From positions 12,289,338 through 12,353,337 of the forward strand of contig JALGQZ010000018.1 in NCBI GenBank assembly GCA_023105745.1: 64,000 nucleotides of DNA, given 5' to 3'. A program made the position numbers and the translations under genes. Origin of the DNA: Austropuccinia psidii. Taxonomy: Eukaryota; Basidiomycota; Pucciniomycetes; Pucciniales; Sphaerophragmiaceae. The notes beneath the pieces are model-generated. The model was given only the letters and a program-made list of their open reading frames with translations. It searched no databases and was not told the origin of the DNA. This document shows positions 11,441 through 23,699 of this stretch, piece by piece; position 1 is the first letter of the stretch; each line of letters begins with the position of its first letter.

Positions 11441-14400
11441 GTTAAATTATTATTGCTATCTTATTAATTTTCACTTTAATTCATTTTAATGAACTATGAT
11501 ATAAATGGAGATATAAATTCCCCTTTTTATGTTTTGGTTCCCTTTAAATGGTCCAGATTATTCCCATTCACTATTCCCCTCAAGAATTCATCTTTCTTTT
11601 CTTCGAAAATTCAAGATCTCCATCCCAACCTGATTGTCTTTCCTTTGGGAAATAATGGTAAATTTGGAAACAAGAACCACCCGCACCACTGACTATAAAA
11701 GCTACATGCTTGCATTGTATGCAGTATATTTAGATCCTTCTAGTCATTTAAATACCAAATATAAATACTTTATTTTGTCTATATAGTACAGCTCTCATGG
11801 ATTATAATAAATGTGTAATTTTCTTAAGCTGTTTCGAACAAAATGTTTAGGTTTCAAATATTCTCAGGATGTATTTTGTAATAGCATCATTGTATGAGCT
11901 TTCAAGGAATACAATAAGTTGTATCTTCAAAGTGATTAAAATATGTATTTTTCTTACAAACTTGATAAATTTATTTTAAGTAGAAGAGAGTCCTTAAAAA
12001 GAAATTAATTTCTTTCAAAAGAGATAAGATATCATCATGGATACTTCATGTTATTAGAAGAACTCTCTAATGTATTTTATTAAAACCAATCAATTTTTTA
12101 GAATGAACCATTAAATTTCAGTAACCGGATCAATTTATATTTAAAATTTTAGATCTCATTAAGCTTACACTGGCACATATTTATCATCTAGTAAGCTCGA
12201 TGACTTATACCATAGATAAGATGATAATATAATAAGTAGCTTACTAAATCCATTTTTCATTCTTTCACATCACAGGTAATATCCTTTTTAAGTAAATGGA
12301 TTAATAAATCTGAGCATTAAATCAAGATTTCGAGTTGAAAAATTGGATGGATGTTCAAGATAATTATTAAAATCTGCCTCATATCCAAGGGTATATTGAT
12401 CAAAATACTTAAGCTTGGTATAATTTCATAGAAAGCTGTAATTTTAGCATAAACTGAATTTTAAAGAACACTTGTTTGATAAAAATAATTCAAGGAGAAA
12501 AGTAAAAACAGATAAATAAATAAAAAATTCAGCAAAGGGAAATCTGTTTAAAATAGGAAAAATATCTCATTTTGATTCGCTTCAATAAACAAAAAATACC
12601 TGCGCATATTTACCACATCCTAAAGACCTTGTTTTAAAGCCATTAATAATTATATAGCAATTCATATTCATTTCCCTTGTTTTGATATTTTCAATTATTA
12701 TTATGAATAGAATTCTATTTGAAACTCAATTTAACCAAAAAGAAATTATTTAATTGTCATTCAAATTATTACTTCTATTTCAATCAATATATAAAAGATT
12801 CAAAGAATATTAAATTGTTAAAGCAGAACTATTCTAATTCAATTTTAGTTTAATTACTCAATTCTCAAATTTATTTAATAAAACTTCTTTTTGTATTAAG
12901 ATAATTATAGTTGTCTTCCATACATAGTTACTTCCTTCAATCTTTTAACTCCAAGATAATTCAATGGACAGTCCCACAAATCTTTACAAATTTTATAGAG
13001 AAGTAAAGCTCTACTTCTCACATAGGTCATAGGTCCCTATTAACTTCCAGGGAGCTCAATCTTATTAAAAAAATAGCTCAATATTGTTATCAGATGCTAA
13101 TTTGGAGAATGGTTATTAATAAATAGGAATGTGATTCACATTCACAATTTATTGAAATTCAAAAAATTAATTCTTCAGCTAATGAAGCAAAAAACCATTA
13201 TTTGTTTTATCAAAGATTTGAATTTCAAAGAGAATTTCAAAATCCAAATTATTAAGAAAACTACTAGGTTATTTGTAAATCTCAATTTTATTATATACTT
13301 TTCAATATCCATGTGCATGTGGTCATCTAGTTAATTGGCCACTAATTTAATTATTTAAATAATGTAGTTCTTGTACCTCAAGACGATATATATATATATA
13401 TATATATATATCTTTCATCTAAAGTAATTTGAAATATTTAGGTTTTATTTTTGAAATAATTGTATCATAGTTACATAGATAAATTTTCAAAAACCTTTCG
13501 AGACCTCTGTGTAAATAATTTTGTGAAATATATGGAGTTTTTTCAATATATGTACGCATTTAAAATATCACTATTTTATTGCACTTGATAGTAAAGTGAC
13601 TCTTCTAAATTCAAAAGTCAAATTACATTTTTTAATAGTTCACATCTTCCCATAGAGACTTAATCCCTAGTTAATCCCAGTATCTTGCTTTTTGTTTGCA
13701 AGCGATGGGCCACAAGAAACTTCTCATAAAAGAACATGTATTTTAAAAGCTTTATGATCATAAATAAAGCTAATTATATGAGTAAGACCAATTCCTTTGT
13801 GCTGAATGACAAAATATCTCTATCGTTAGGCTTATTGATAAAACTAGACTTCAGGCTCAAAAGATTACTCTTTGAAAGCTCATGTTTTTAAAATATGAAA
13901 ATTTACAATTTAAAATAATTAATATTTAGATGTCAATAGCAGAGGTAGAACAAAACTGCTACTCCACTCAATAATGGCACTACTAGTAGGCTCATAGTTT
14001 GATAAATAACAAAAGTAGCAGCAGAACTCTACTCTTTCCAGAAACTATCGTTGATTGAAAAAGTAGTAAAACCTTGCTTCTAATTTTATTATAAGTAGAT
14101 TAACTTGGCTAATTTGGAAATCCACCCAAATTCTACAGGACTTGGAATCCTTTGCAGCCTAGAAATACAAGGTACGGAAGTATGATTTTATCCAGGGGGG
14201 ATGTGGTTTATATTATGCCCCTTTTTAAAAATCTTAATATTAATGAAATATCCGTGATAAATTGGTCGTGATTAGTAATTCCAAAATTCTTTTTATCTGA
14301 TGAAGAGCGGTTCCTAAAGGATGTGATAATTCAAGCCATCAAGTAATATTAAGGATTCAATGTAGGGGCTGTTGGATCTCCCAATGATTGTCATTTCCAA

Positions 14401-14966
14401 GTATTTTTCCGTCCTGACTCAGCTAAAATCCATGATTCAAGTAATCAAATAATTAATTCTATTTTATCATATAATCTTTGAAATTTTGGATTTATATAAA
14501 AACCAAGGTAAATCCAAAAGATTGAACCTTTTTAAATGTCTTTATATTTTGATTGCCTTAAACAAAAACATACACGCACAACATGATTCCATTTCAAATA
14601 ACAGGAATGAAAATTAAGTTTGACTGCTTGGCTGAATTTGGGATTTGGGATTTCATAAAATTTGAAGTCTTGAAGGACTTCGAAAATTGTGTCTAAATAA
14701 AAACTAGGCTTAATCCCCCTATAAAAAACTGAGTAAACTCACTCAATTTTGTCAAGTAATTGCTGTTTGAGAATATCTTCAATTAGGTAAGCTTTCAAAA
14801 GAATCCAAATTATTCTTAGAGAAATATTAAATCTTATTTTACTTCATTTTATCCTAAGTAAAATTAAAAATCCACCTTTAACAGTGCTGAATTATCCTTG
14901 TGCTAAGTTCTTGTGATGTAATTGAAACAAGGTTCAAGACACGCACTATAACCGGGGGGTTCATCC
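11441..14966. other. AT-rich stretch without recognisable gene
   Basis: 3.5 kb of AT-rich DNA. Open frames do not exceed about 67 codons (11,489-11,692 and 13,131-13,334) and none resembles a known protein. It includes an AT dinucleotide microsatellite. The last 100 bases become GC-richer as the ISD11 locus begins. Confidence 0.6.
13386..13411. repeat. (AT)13 microsatellite
   Basis: 26 bp of uninterrupted AT dinucleotides. Confidence 0.95.
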
Positions 14967-15002
14967 TTGCAAGCTAGGGTCCAGGGAAAGACCACCCGAC
15001 AG

Positions 15003-15060
15003 GTGTGTGACATGTCGCTTCCAACTAACTACCTTTGTTGTTCTTCCCCTGCTTGCGCAG
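15003..15060 (+). other. Probable 5'-UTR intron of ISD11
   Basis: 58 nt, starting GTGTGT and ending TTGCGCAG. A CTAAC branch site sits at 15,025-15,029, followed by a pyrimidine-rich tract. The 52-nt intron at 41,675 has the same layout. It ends 29 nt before the chosen ATG, so it would lie wholly in the leader and removes the earlier in-frame ATG at 15,012. Confidence 0.6.
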
Positions 15061-15089
15061 CCATAAAAAACAAAATCATAATCCTCGTC

Positions 15090-15518
15090 ATGGCTGCTCA
15101 AGCATTAACTAGAATACCCACGCAAATAAAGCAACAACACATTTCTCGCCTCCAATCATCCTTCCTTGCTGCGTCGTCCAGGTTCGGCTCCTACAATTTC
15201 CGAGAATATTTTATTCGGCGTACTAACGAGAAGTTCGAACGAGACCTACCGCGTTTGGTAGGCGCCAAGGAAATCACCGACCAAACATTGTGTGATGTAG
15301 ATTTTTCGACCAAGGAGCGCTTAAACTCTTGGTTTCAGGATGCAGTTCAAGAACTTGCCGTCTTGGAACGTGCTAGTGCAATGAACAGGCTCTTTGAGGC
15401 CCCAAAACTAGTCGTTGAAGGCCTCGGGAATGCAGTGATTGAGGGTGGCGGTGGAGCAGGGATGGAACAAGCGTACGTTGACCAGAAAATTTTACAAGAA
15501 GATAAATTTTCTCATTAA
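15090..15518 (+). CDS. ISD11: ISD11/LYRM4, mitochondrial cysteine desulfurase subunit
   Basis: ISD11 is the small LYR-family protein that binds and stabilises the cysteine desulfurase Nfs1, together with acyl carrier protein, in the mitochondrial matrix. This complex supplies sulfur for Fe-S clusters. The predicted protein has 142 residues. Diagnostic blocks: RFGSYNFREYF at residues 31-41, as in yeast (YNFREYF) and human (YNYRTY); a helix with ELAVLERASAMNRLF (88-102), matching the family's LGVLKRQ; and KLVVEG (106-111), the usual end of the domain. The ATG at 15,090 has G at -3 and G at +4. An in-frame ATG at 15,012 lies inside a likely leader intron. Oddities: the LYR tripeptide position reads LQS (21-23), about 12 extra residues separate the first two helices, and a Gly-rich tail of about 30 residues follows the family's usual end. 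GC content is clearly above the surroundings, and this is the only convincing host gene in the window. Confidence 0.85.
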   Translation: MAAQALTRIPTQIKQQHISRLQSSFLAASSRFGSYNFREYFIRRTNEKFERDLPRLVGAKEITDQTLCDVDFSTKERLNSWFQDAVQELAVLERASAMNRLFEAPKLVVEGLGNAVIEGGGGAGMEQAYVDQKILQEDKFSH

Positions 15519-15670
15519 TATTCTCAATAGACAAGGTGGTGGCGGCCATCCCAACAAACCCGGTGACACTATTCGCTCACCATTTCCATCGTCATCCCAG
15601 TCTAGTTCATAGTTCAATCTCGCCAAGAAATGCTGCATAGCTCTGGAGTATGGGGTTTTCCCCACTAAAT

Positions 15671-15889
15671 TCAATCGGAAAATTGGCTCATATTGCTCCC
15701 GGCCGCTTCAACATCTGACTTCATGTGCTCCCATCTCTCCAACACGGCTTATGCATGCCCCCCCGGCAGCAGCCTGTTTCAACCCTTTGGTTTGTCTTAT
15801 TAGTGAAGGGTGATCTCTTCCCTTGCTGTTACCAGTGCAACAAGCTTGGATTTAAATTCTACCAATGATGGATGCGATGAGGAAGTCAT
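15671..15889 (-). pseudogene. Possible DASH complex subunit DAD2, frameshifted
   Basis: Three short minus-strand readings look coding but sit in different frames. The first starts at an ATG (15,889) and reads MTSSSHPSLVEFKSKLVALV, with REE soon after (to about 15,810). The second reads RQTKGLKQAAAG (about 15,761-15,798). The third reads AVLERWEHMKSDVEAAG and ends at a stop at 15,671. In order they resemble Dad2 of the DASH/Dam1 kinetochore ring: an N-terminal coiled coil, then a helix around a conserved tryptophan (VL-NW in the family). The middle is about 6 residues short. Frame changes fall at a CCCTT tract and at a run of seven G, so assembly errors, a very short intron or true decay are all possible. 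It converges tail-to-tail with ISD11. The homology is weak because the family is short and coiled. Confidence 0.35.
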
Positions 15890-16431
15890 TGCCCGTGGCA
15901 AAGATTTAATTACCTAAAGAAATAATGTTTTAATACCGTTCAGAACAAAAAGCATGAATTAGGCTTCATCATCAAAAAAATACATGAAGAAAGCTCTTTT
16001 GTAGCCATGAGCTTGATTTTTTTTTCGTGTTAATCAAAAGGTGTTTTGGCACAATGCAAACTGGAAGCAACACTGGACAATCAGTCATTATTCATAATGT
16101 ACTGTCGAGGGCTAGTCGGTCAGCCCTGCCAGTTAATACTAACAAAATAATGTCTCAAGTTACACTGGATAGAAAAAATATTACAATGTTTAGTATTCGT
16201 GCAAGTATTTACTCATTTGACCATTTATTTAGTTTCAACTAAACGAAGATGAGATAGCTCCACAAGGTATTAAATCATTTGAATGGCTCAGCACAGGGCT
16301 TTGAGTCATTTTAGAAAGTGAAGTATGACTGAGTCTGCTACTTGGTGTTAAATTTTATATGTATATTACTAAGCACCCAAATGAATATAAAATTGCATTT
16401 ACAACAAGGGTGTACAGTAGGGTAGACGGCA
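15890..16431. other. Flank of the ISD11/DAD2-like island
   Basis: GC falls back gradually. A 71-codon frame (16,027-16,242, plus) shows no recognisable motif. The region would hold the promoter of the minus-strand DAD2-like gene if that gene is real. Confidence 0.4.
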
Positions 16432-16441
16432 CGCTTTTTTT

Positions 16442-16522
16442 CCAAAGTGCATACCTGGTGCATGCACTTTGGATATGATTGGGCATGCACTTTGCAGGGG
16501 GCATGTACATGCATGCACTTTG
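16442..16522. repeat. Hairpin and direct repeats of GCATGCACTTTG
   Basis: A perfect 11-bp inverted repeat CCAAAGTGCAT / ATGCACTTTGG (16,442-16,452 and 16,462-16,472) has a 9-base loop. The word GCATGCACTTTG occurs three times, at 16,460, 16,483 and 16,511. A related GTGCATGCAC lies at about 17,590 and ATGCATGC at about 17,620, so this could be one end of a small non-autonomous element. Its outer ends are not clear. Confidence 0.6.
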
Positions 16523-18809
16523 GTTACAAATTCAGTTTATATAAGATACAAAAAGATGAAAAGTATCTTATTTGGTAATAAATAACCATGACACATTTGA
16601 AAGAAAGGTTTGCATTACAAAAGTACTTTAGTTTCCTAAATTTTGTTGTTAACATCAACAGGAGGGATTTCCCTGTTTGTTTGATCTAGTAAGTCAATAT
16701 CAAATAATAAATCCATTGAAATTTACCCGTTGAGATTCATGACTAAAATCATAGATTAACTCAGCTTCAAGTCCTAATGGCTCATCAGGGGACACAAAAG
16801 AGTCCGATATTTATGAAGTCATACTCTGTCAGAATGGGAAAATTCAAGGTTTTTAACTTTTTTTTGAATTCAGTCTATTATTATTGAATTTTTGAATGAG
16901 GTGAATCACTACCTGGCCAACCATATGAAGAGTATTTGGAATACTTCCATTGATTTTTTACTCACTAATTGAATAATTGAAGAATTCCCCTCAAACCCAG
17001 CTAAATGAGAGAACAAAATCAAGAAGGTATATCTCAGGTCTCAGTCCCACTGTTGCATCTATTGATGAGAGCTGTAGCTTGTAGTAAAGTGTGCTGAATA
17101 CCTTTGCCACTTCGAAGGGTATTTTATTACTGAAACAGAACTAAATCTTATGGATCATGTTTACAGCCCCAGATCTAGTAAGCTCCTAGTCCTTGGATAT
17201 TTCAAGCTTAATTAATGAAATGTATTCAATGGGATGTTTTTTGATACATAAAGTCACATATAAATATGAAGGGCTCAAAACAAACTACCAAAATAAATTC
17301 AATAAAAAAATATGACATAGTTTTCTTGAATAACTCCCAACATGTGCCATCATATGTCTTCTTTGTTATAAAATGTATGGTTCTAATTTCTTTTCATATT
17401 TTTCCAAAAGTTTTGTTTTAATTTTATAATCTTTTAATTGCATCAAGAATCAATAAGAAAATTTACAGAAAAGGGCTTAGTTACCCAGTATTGTTTAAGA
17501 CTGAATGTAACACTCTTTCATGAACTCTTAGAAATATCATGGCCATATTATCAAATGTAACTTTTGCCTTGTAGCTCACATAGTTCTGAAAGTGCATGCA
17601 CTAGGGGGTTTCTCATTGATTATGCATGCAAAGAGGGAATTCCTCCCACCATAGTGGACAGTCAGTATACTTAGAGTATTCAATCATACTTCAATAAAGG
17701 CTAACTGCAGTAAGCTGTGGACTCATGTGACACAAACACATGAGAACACTGCATTTATACGGTACTTCTTGCAGTACCAGACTGCACTCAAATAATACGG
17801 CTGGGTATTCCAGATACCACAGAGTTATCAAATTAGCCATGAGAAACTGCATTTCAGCAGGGGATAATGAGAAAATCCTTCTGCCTCTTGGTAATGATTT
17901 TATACAAAAAAAAGTATTATAATACAAGCTTTGAACAGATAAAATTTTCTTATAAATAGATTATTATGAGCTAATGAACCATCTAATTCAGATACCATAA
18001 GTAAATACAAGGAAGCCTGTATTAGTCACAGGGACAATGAAGGTTGATTTGAATGACTAGCCTGCTCCTTAAAACAAGTCAGTTGAGAGAGTGTATTTTC
18101 TGTGAGGGAGGCACAAAATAATAAAGAAAGTATGAGAGAACATGGACTTAACTGAGGCTGAGGAGGCATGAGCTGAGAGATACATTAAGGAGATTTAACC
18201 TACGAGTGGTAGAATTACTCAGTAGATTTGCAGCTATTTGGAAGAATCAAAGTTTTGGGAAGTTTTTATATGCTAATTTGAAAAAAAATGATAGTTGGTT
18301 TGACTCATCTTCCAATGAAATAAAATTCCATCCTTTGCAGAAATTGGCTATTTAGTCCTCATATATCCAGAGACCTCATTATTTTGATGCCTAGCAAATA
18401 GGGGTACTTGAACTTTGTCAATAGGAAATTTCCAATATTGTTATAATATGTTCTGTGAGGTTGCTAATTGAATTTTATTTTCTTGAGGAATGGTTTTAGA
18501 ATGATTATTGGAAATATTATCTTTCTTTTGGGTAAGCTCTTTGAAATCATAATAATATTCATTGACTATATGATCAGTGTATCTTTGGATTGGTGAAAAT
18601 AGACTTTCTAGCTTATTGATAATTCATTATTGGTACTGTTGATTCAGGAAATTTGGTATGGAGGACAATAGAGAACTTGAGCTAATGTTCTCATGTGATC
18701 TAATAGAGAAAATTGTTTCAATGTGTTTTTAGTATGCTAATAGACATTAGATTAGGATATTTTGTGTGATTTTGAATTTGTTTGAATATATCATATTTAT
18801 TTTGTGAGA
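16523..18809. other. AT-rich stretch without recognisable gene
   Basis: 2.3 kb with no open frame above about 78 codons. Overlapping small frames at 17,691-17,927 on both strands arise in a slightly GC-richer patch and have no recognisable content. Confidence 0.55.
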
Positions 18810-19294
18810 TGTAAGGAGGACTCTATGATATAGTATTTACAATACTATGACTATTAGTGTGATATGGTATAATAATGTTTATAGATTTAAATAAAGGGTC
18901 TTACTATAACAAGAGATGGAAAGTGCTTATGAAAATTCTTAGTGCAGTGTTTATAAATTGATCAATTACAATAGAGACTACAATAATTAAGGTTTGGATT
19001 ATAAGCTGATTAGCTCCCAAGAGTACTATTTTGGTTTAAAATATTACTATGTAGGAATTAAAGAGCAGGATGGGGGCTCCTCTTTTGGGCAGAGGAAGGT
19101 CCCTTTTGATATTGATGGAGATGTGGAGGGAGAATTTTAACCCTGGAATGTAAAAGGAGTGAATATGTTTACTCCATAGGGTGGAATTGTGGTTTCTGCA
19201 ACCCTTTATAGCCTGTATTGGGTTCAGATGTGGTTTTGAAACCACATATTGTCACCTGCTTCAAATACAGGGTGAAAGATTTCTTATGGGGTTC

Positions 19295-22200
19295 TGTAAG
19301 ATGTGTCTATGAAACCATTGATAATATTACTATTAATCAACAGTACTATGACTTTTCTTATGAAATATGAGAATAAAAAATTATTATGACCACAATTAAA
19401 GAATTAAAGAATTATTTCTTTTACGTGTTATACACTACCAGTTATTATAACAGTAAGCAGTAATTGTCTAAAAGAATCAATTACAAGAATAATGTAATAA
19501 TAAAAACTTCTTTTATTAAAATAATAAAATTATTTTAATATATAATTATCTTTTACAAGAATAATTATAAAGATAATTCTTGAAGAAAACTATTACTAGA
19601 GAAAAAATTCAAGAATTGAAATAAATTACTTACCATTAATCCAATGAACCTTTTTAGAAGATAATAGTAGAGAAATTTGACATGGAATTGTGGATTCAAT
19701 GGATAAAAATTGATTTAAAACAGCATTACAACAGAATACAGTTGATTTCTATGATTTCACGTCTTTCTGACTGATTTCTGAAAGAATAAAACACTTAAGA
19801 AATATTTTAAATGTGAGCCTTGAGGTATATTTTACATACCCAAATAGGCCACAATTATCTTAAAAACAAATTATGAACTATGCATAACCCATAAGTCATG
19901 CATATATTCAAAATTAATCATTTTTGATTTCAGAAAGGATGAATAACTTTTTATTGAGTAAGTAAGTCCATGGATTTAAGGCCATATTTGGATTCTAAAC
20001 AAAAATTCACCTAGGGTAGCTCCATAGAGTGAATAAGCTCAAATTAACACTTTGAGGTGGTAATATGGAAAATACTTCAATACCACATAAAAGATCCATG
20101 AAAATTTTGGTTTTTCTCCATTTCACACCAAAATAATGGGAATGTGAGAAATCTCATGTTACATATACACTAAGAATAGTGTTATGCATGTTTTGGGCAC
20201 TTAATATTATGGTATCTTCAAATGAACCTTTGGTACACCCATAGTGGATATCTCACTTGAAGCTTAAATTTCTATTTTGATGTGAAAAATAAGCAAGGGG
20301 GACAAAAGGCATCAAAGAGAGCCAGGGTACCCAATTTCTGAGGCCTCTGAGACATGAACAGCTCCAAAGCTTGAATCCATGGCTGATCTTGGACTAATTG
20401 GTAAGCTAAAACCTTTTGGGAACTTGGTTACCATGTTACAACTACAGTAAATCATAAGAAAATAGCAAATAACCTGCTATTTTAACATGACAAGGAGGTA
20501 AAAAGCTACTTAGACTCCTGTAACCATGCCAATTCTTAATTAGTTTCCATGGATAAACCCCAAAAGAGTAATTAAAACCCTTTTTGGACTAGTATCCATT
20601 GTTTTACCTCATAGCAACCAGTCATAGACTGATATTTGCAATTCTACATAGAAATGAGGTAAAAATTCAAAAATTCATTAAAAATACAATCCTTAATGAG
20701 TCTTTCTGAAACTTTCAGGAAAAATTGAGGACTGTATAATTCACATAAAAACAAAAAAAAATTATACTTTTATATGTATAATAAAAAGTTTTACTTCCAG
20801 TCCATTTTTGAGGATTCCACATTAAACACAGAACCTTTTAAAATTTACAGAAAAAACATTCTGTGATGAAATTTCCAATAAAATTCAAAACTTTAAGAAA
20901 TAAATGACTATTTTGGAATAAAAGGAAGATTTACAGATGTTACTCATTTTATTCTTAACCATAAATGGGTTGGTAGTCACATAGAAACATCAATTAAGTA
21001 ATTATGACAATCTTACGTGACAACAGATGATTCAATCAATAATCCAATAAGGTTTATTGTTTTCTCATTAGCTGGTTTTTCAGTTTGCTCCATGGCAGGC
21101 CTCTGTGAGCTTTCTTAGACTTAATAGAGGCCTCCTCTTGCTGTTTTTTCCACATCATCATCACACTATTCATTTATATCATTGTTACCAACAAGTAAGT
21201 ATTAGTTAAAACTTTTCTTAAGTGTTCTATTCTTTCAGAATCAATCAGAAAGATATGAAATAATAGAAATAAACTATATATTGCTGTGATATTGCTATAA
21301 AATCATTTTGATCCATTAAATCCACAATTCTATGTCAAATCTCTCTACTCTTATCTTTAATAAGTTCTTTGGAGTATTAGTGAGTAATTTATCTTCAATT
21401 CTTAAAGTTTTTCTCTAAACTTAGCTTTCTTCAAAAGTTACCTTTATAATTATTCTTGCAAAAGATAATTATATATTCAAATAATTTTATTATTTTAATA
21501 AAAGAAGTTTTTATCATTAAATTCTTCTTGTAATTGATTCTTGTAGACAATTACTTCTCATTGTTATAATCACTAGTAGTGTATAACACATGAAAGAAAT
21601 AATTCTTTAATTATTGAATTGTGGCTATAATAATTCTTCATTATTCTATGTCATAATAACAGTAATACTACTGTTGATTAATAGTAATATTATCAACAGT
21701 TTCTTAGACACATCTTACATTAACTAATACTTACTTGTTTGGTAATAAAGGTATAATATAATAATGTGATGATATGGAAAAAGCAGCAAGAGGAGGCCTC
21801 TTTTAAGTCTAAGACAGCTCACAGAGGCGTGTCATGGAGAAAACTGAAAAGCCAGTGAGTGAGAAAACAATCAACCATTTTGGATTATTGATTGCATCAT
21901 CTGTTGTCATATAAGATTATCATAATTACTTAATTGAGGCTTTTACATGACTACCAACCCATTTACGGTCAAGAAGGAAAGGAGTAACAACTTTAAATCT
22001 TCTTTTATTCCAAAATGATCATTGATTTCTCAAAGTTATCAATGTTATTGGAAATTTCATCACAGAATGTATTTTCCGTAAAATTTTAAAGATTCTGTGT
22101 TTCATGTGGAATCATCAAAAATGGACTGTAAGTAAAGCTTTTAATTTTACATATGAAAGTAGAATTCTTTTTGGTTTCTATATGAACTATACAGTTTATA

Positions 22201-23125
22201 ATTGGTCCCAAAAGTTGAATAAAGATTCATTAAGAATTGTATTTTTAATGAATTCTTGAAGTTTTTACCTCATTTCTATGTAGAATTGCAAATAGCAGTA
22301 TATGGCTGGTTGCTATGAGGTACATTAATGGATACTAGTCAAAAAAGGGTTTTAATTACTCTTTTGGGGTTTATTCATGGTAAGTAATTAAGAATTGAGA
22401 TGTTTACAGGAGTCTAAGTTGCTCTTTACCTCCTTGGCACGTCAAAATAGCAGGTTATTTGCTATTTTATTATGATTTACTGTAGTTGTAACATGGTAAC
22501 CAAGTTCCCAAAGGGTTTTAGTTTATTAATTGGGCCAAAATAAGCCATGGATCCAAGCTTTGGAGCTGTCCATGCCTCAGAGGCCTCAGAAGCTGGGTAC
22601 CCTGGCTCTCTTTGATGTCTTTTGTCCCCCTTAGCTATTTTCACATCAAAAATAGAAATTCAGGCTTCAAGACTGATATCCACTATGGGTGTACCAAAGG
22701 TTTATGCAAGAATACCATAATATTAAGTGCCCAAAACATGCATAACACTATTCTTAGTGTATATTTAACATGGGATTTCTCACATTCCCATTATTTTGGC
22801 ATGAAATAGAGAAATTTTTTTTTTCACGGATCTTTTATGTGGTATTGATGATGTGGTATTGAAGTATTTTCCATATTACCACCTCAAAGAGTTGATTTGA
22901 GCTTATTCACTTTATGGGGCTACTCTAGGTGAACTTTTGTGTAGAATCCAAATCTGGCCTTAAATCCATGGATTTACCCACTCAATAAAAAGTTATCCAT
23001 CTTTTCTGAAATCAAAAAGGATGCATTTTGAATCTATGCATGACTTATGGGTTATTCATAGTTCAGAATTTATTTTTAAGATAGTTGTGGCCTATTTGGG
23101 TAAGTAAAATATACCTCAAGGCCCA
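19295..23125 (-). repeat. 3' LTR of Ty3-1 (LTR-B), split by a solo LTR
   Basis: In plus-strand reading the parts are 19,295-19,811 and 21,720-23,125, about 1.92 kb together. The plus strand starts TGTAAGATGTGTCTATGA. The other end reads CTCAAGGCCCA. The join at AATATTTT/ACTAATACTTACTTG matches the continuous sequence of the 5' LTR at about 30,050. Confidence 0.85.
19812..21719 (+). repeat. Solo LTR-B nested in the Ty3-1 3' LTR
   Basis: 1.91 kb in the opposite orientation to its host LTR, from TGTGAGCCTTGAGG to ACACATCTTACA. It is flanked by TTAAA (19,807-19,811) and TTAAC (21,720-21,724), a 4/5 target duplication. Host and guest belong to the same family, so the two together form a large imperfect palindrome. 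Confidence 0.85.
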
Positions 23126-23136
23126 CCTTCCCTCCT
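23126..23136 (-). promoter_or_regulatory. Polypurine tract of Ty3-1
   Basis: On the minus strand the 11 bases AGGAGGGAAGG lie directly before the TG of the 3' LTR, the position from which plus-strand DNA synthesis is primed in LTR elements. Confidence 0.7.
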
Positions 23137-23271
23137 ACCAAAAGATAAAATTGTACTACAATTTTATCAAAGGTATAAAGAAGAAGAAGTCCCCAAAGGG
23201 GGTTAATGTCCACTGTAAAACCTCTTTTCATTACTCAGATCAAGTAATTCAAAGCACATTTATAGACATAT

Positions 23272-23478
23272 TCAGGCTTGTGGCATTTTTTCATGTCTAA
23301 ATCTTCCTGAGAGCTTATCTGAGTCAGGTATTTCTGATTCTGCCAGCCATTCATATTCATGTACTGGATTTCTATATCTGACAAGATATTCTCTTTGAGT
23401 TTTACCCATAAGTCTCCTTTCTTTAATTACTTGATTTATCTTTTTGTCTTCATCCTGTTCCACTGGTGGTACAGTCAA
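23272..23478 (-). pseudogene. Ty3-1 C-terminal chromodomain-like region
   Basis: A 68-residue reading ends the pol gene. It contains VIKERRLMGKTQREYLVRYR and then EYEWLAESEIPDS. This follows the chromodomain pattern (strand, YLV-(K/R)(W/Y) strand, acidic -EW helix), although the canonical WKG-TWEP is replaced by YRN-YEWL. Such domains at the end of Ty3 integrases steer insertion to chromatin marks. A frame break separates it from the integrase part at 23,700. Confidence 0.6.
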
Positions 23479-23699
23479 AGGAGTTGGGTTCCTTAAAGGA
23501 AACAGTTATTTGTCAGTTGTTGATAAGGGTTTATCAAGCTGACTGGAAAAGTGGGGTGTTTATTTTCCAATTAACCACTCAATTCCACTTGAACTGCATT
23601 AGTTCCATGTAAGGAAAAACTAACAAAAGGTCCTACATAAGAATCTTTAAGCTTCTTTGGGCCTTTGATATTATTAAAATTCAAGGTTGAAACTAGAAC

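Noticed and set aside
15492..15674. 60-codon minus-strand frame, extendable to about 15,708
   Set aside because: It reads protein-like but overlaps the ISD11 C-terminus and the DAD2-like piece in another frame. No recognised domain, so not called as a gene.
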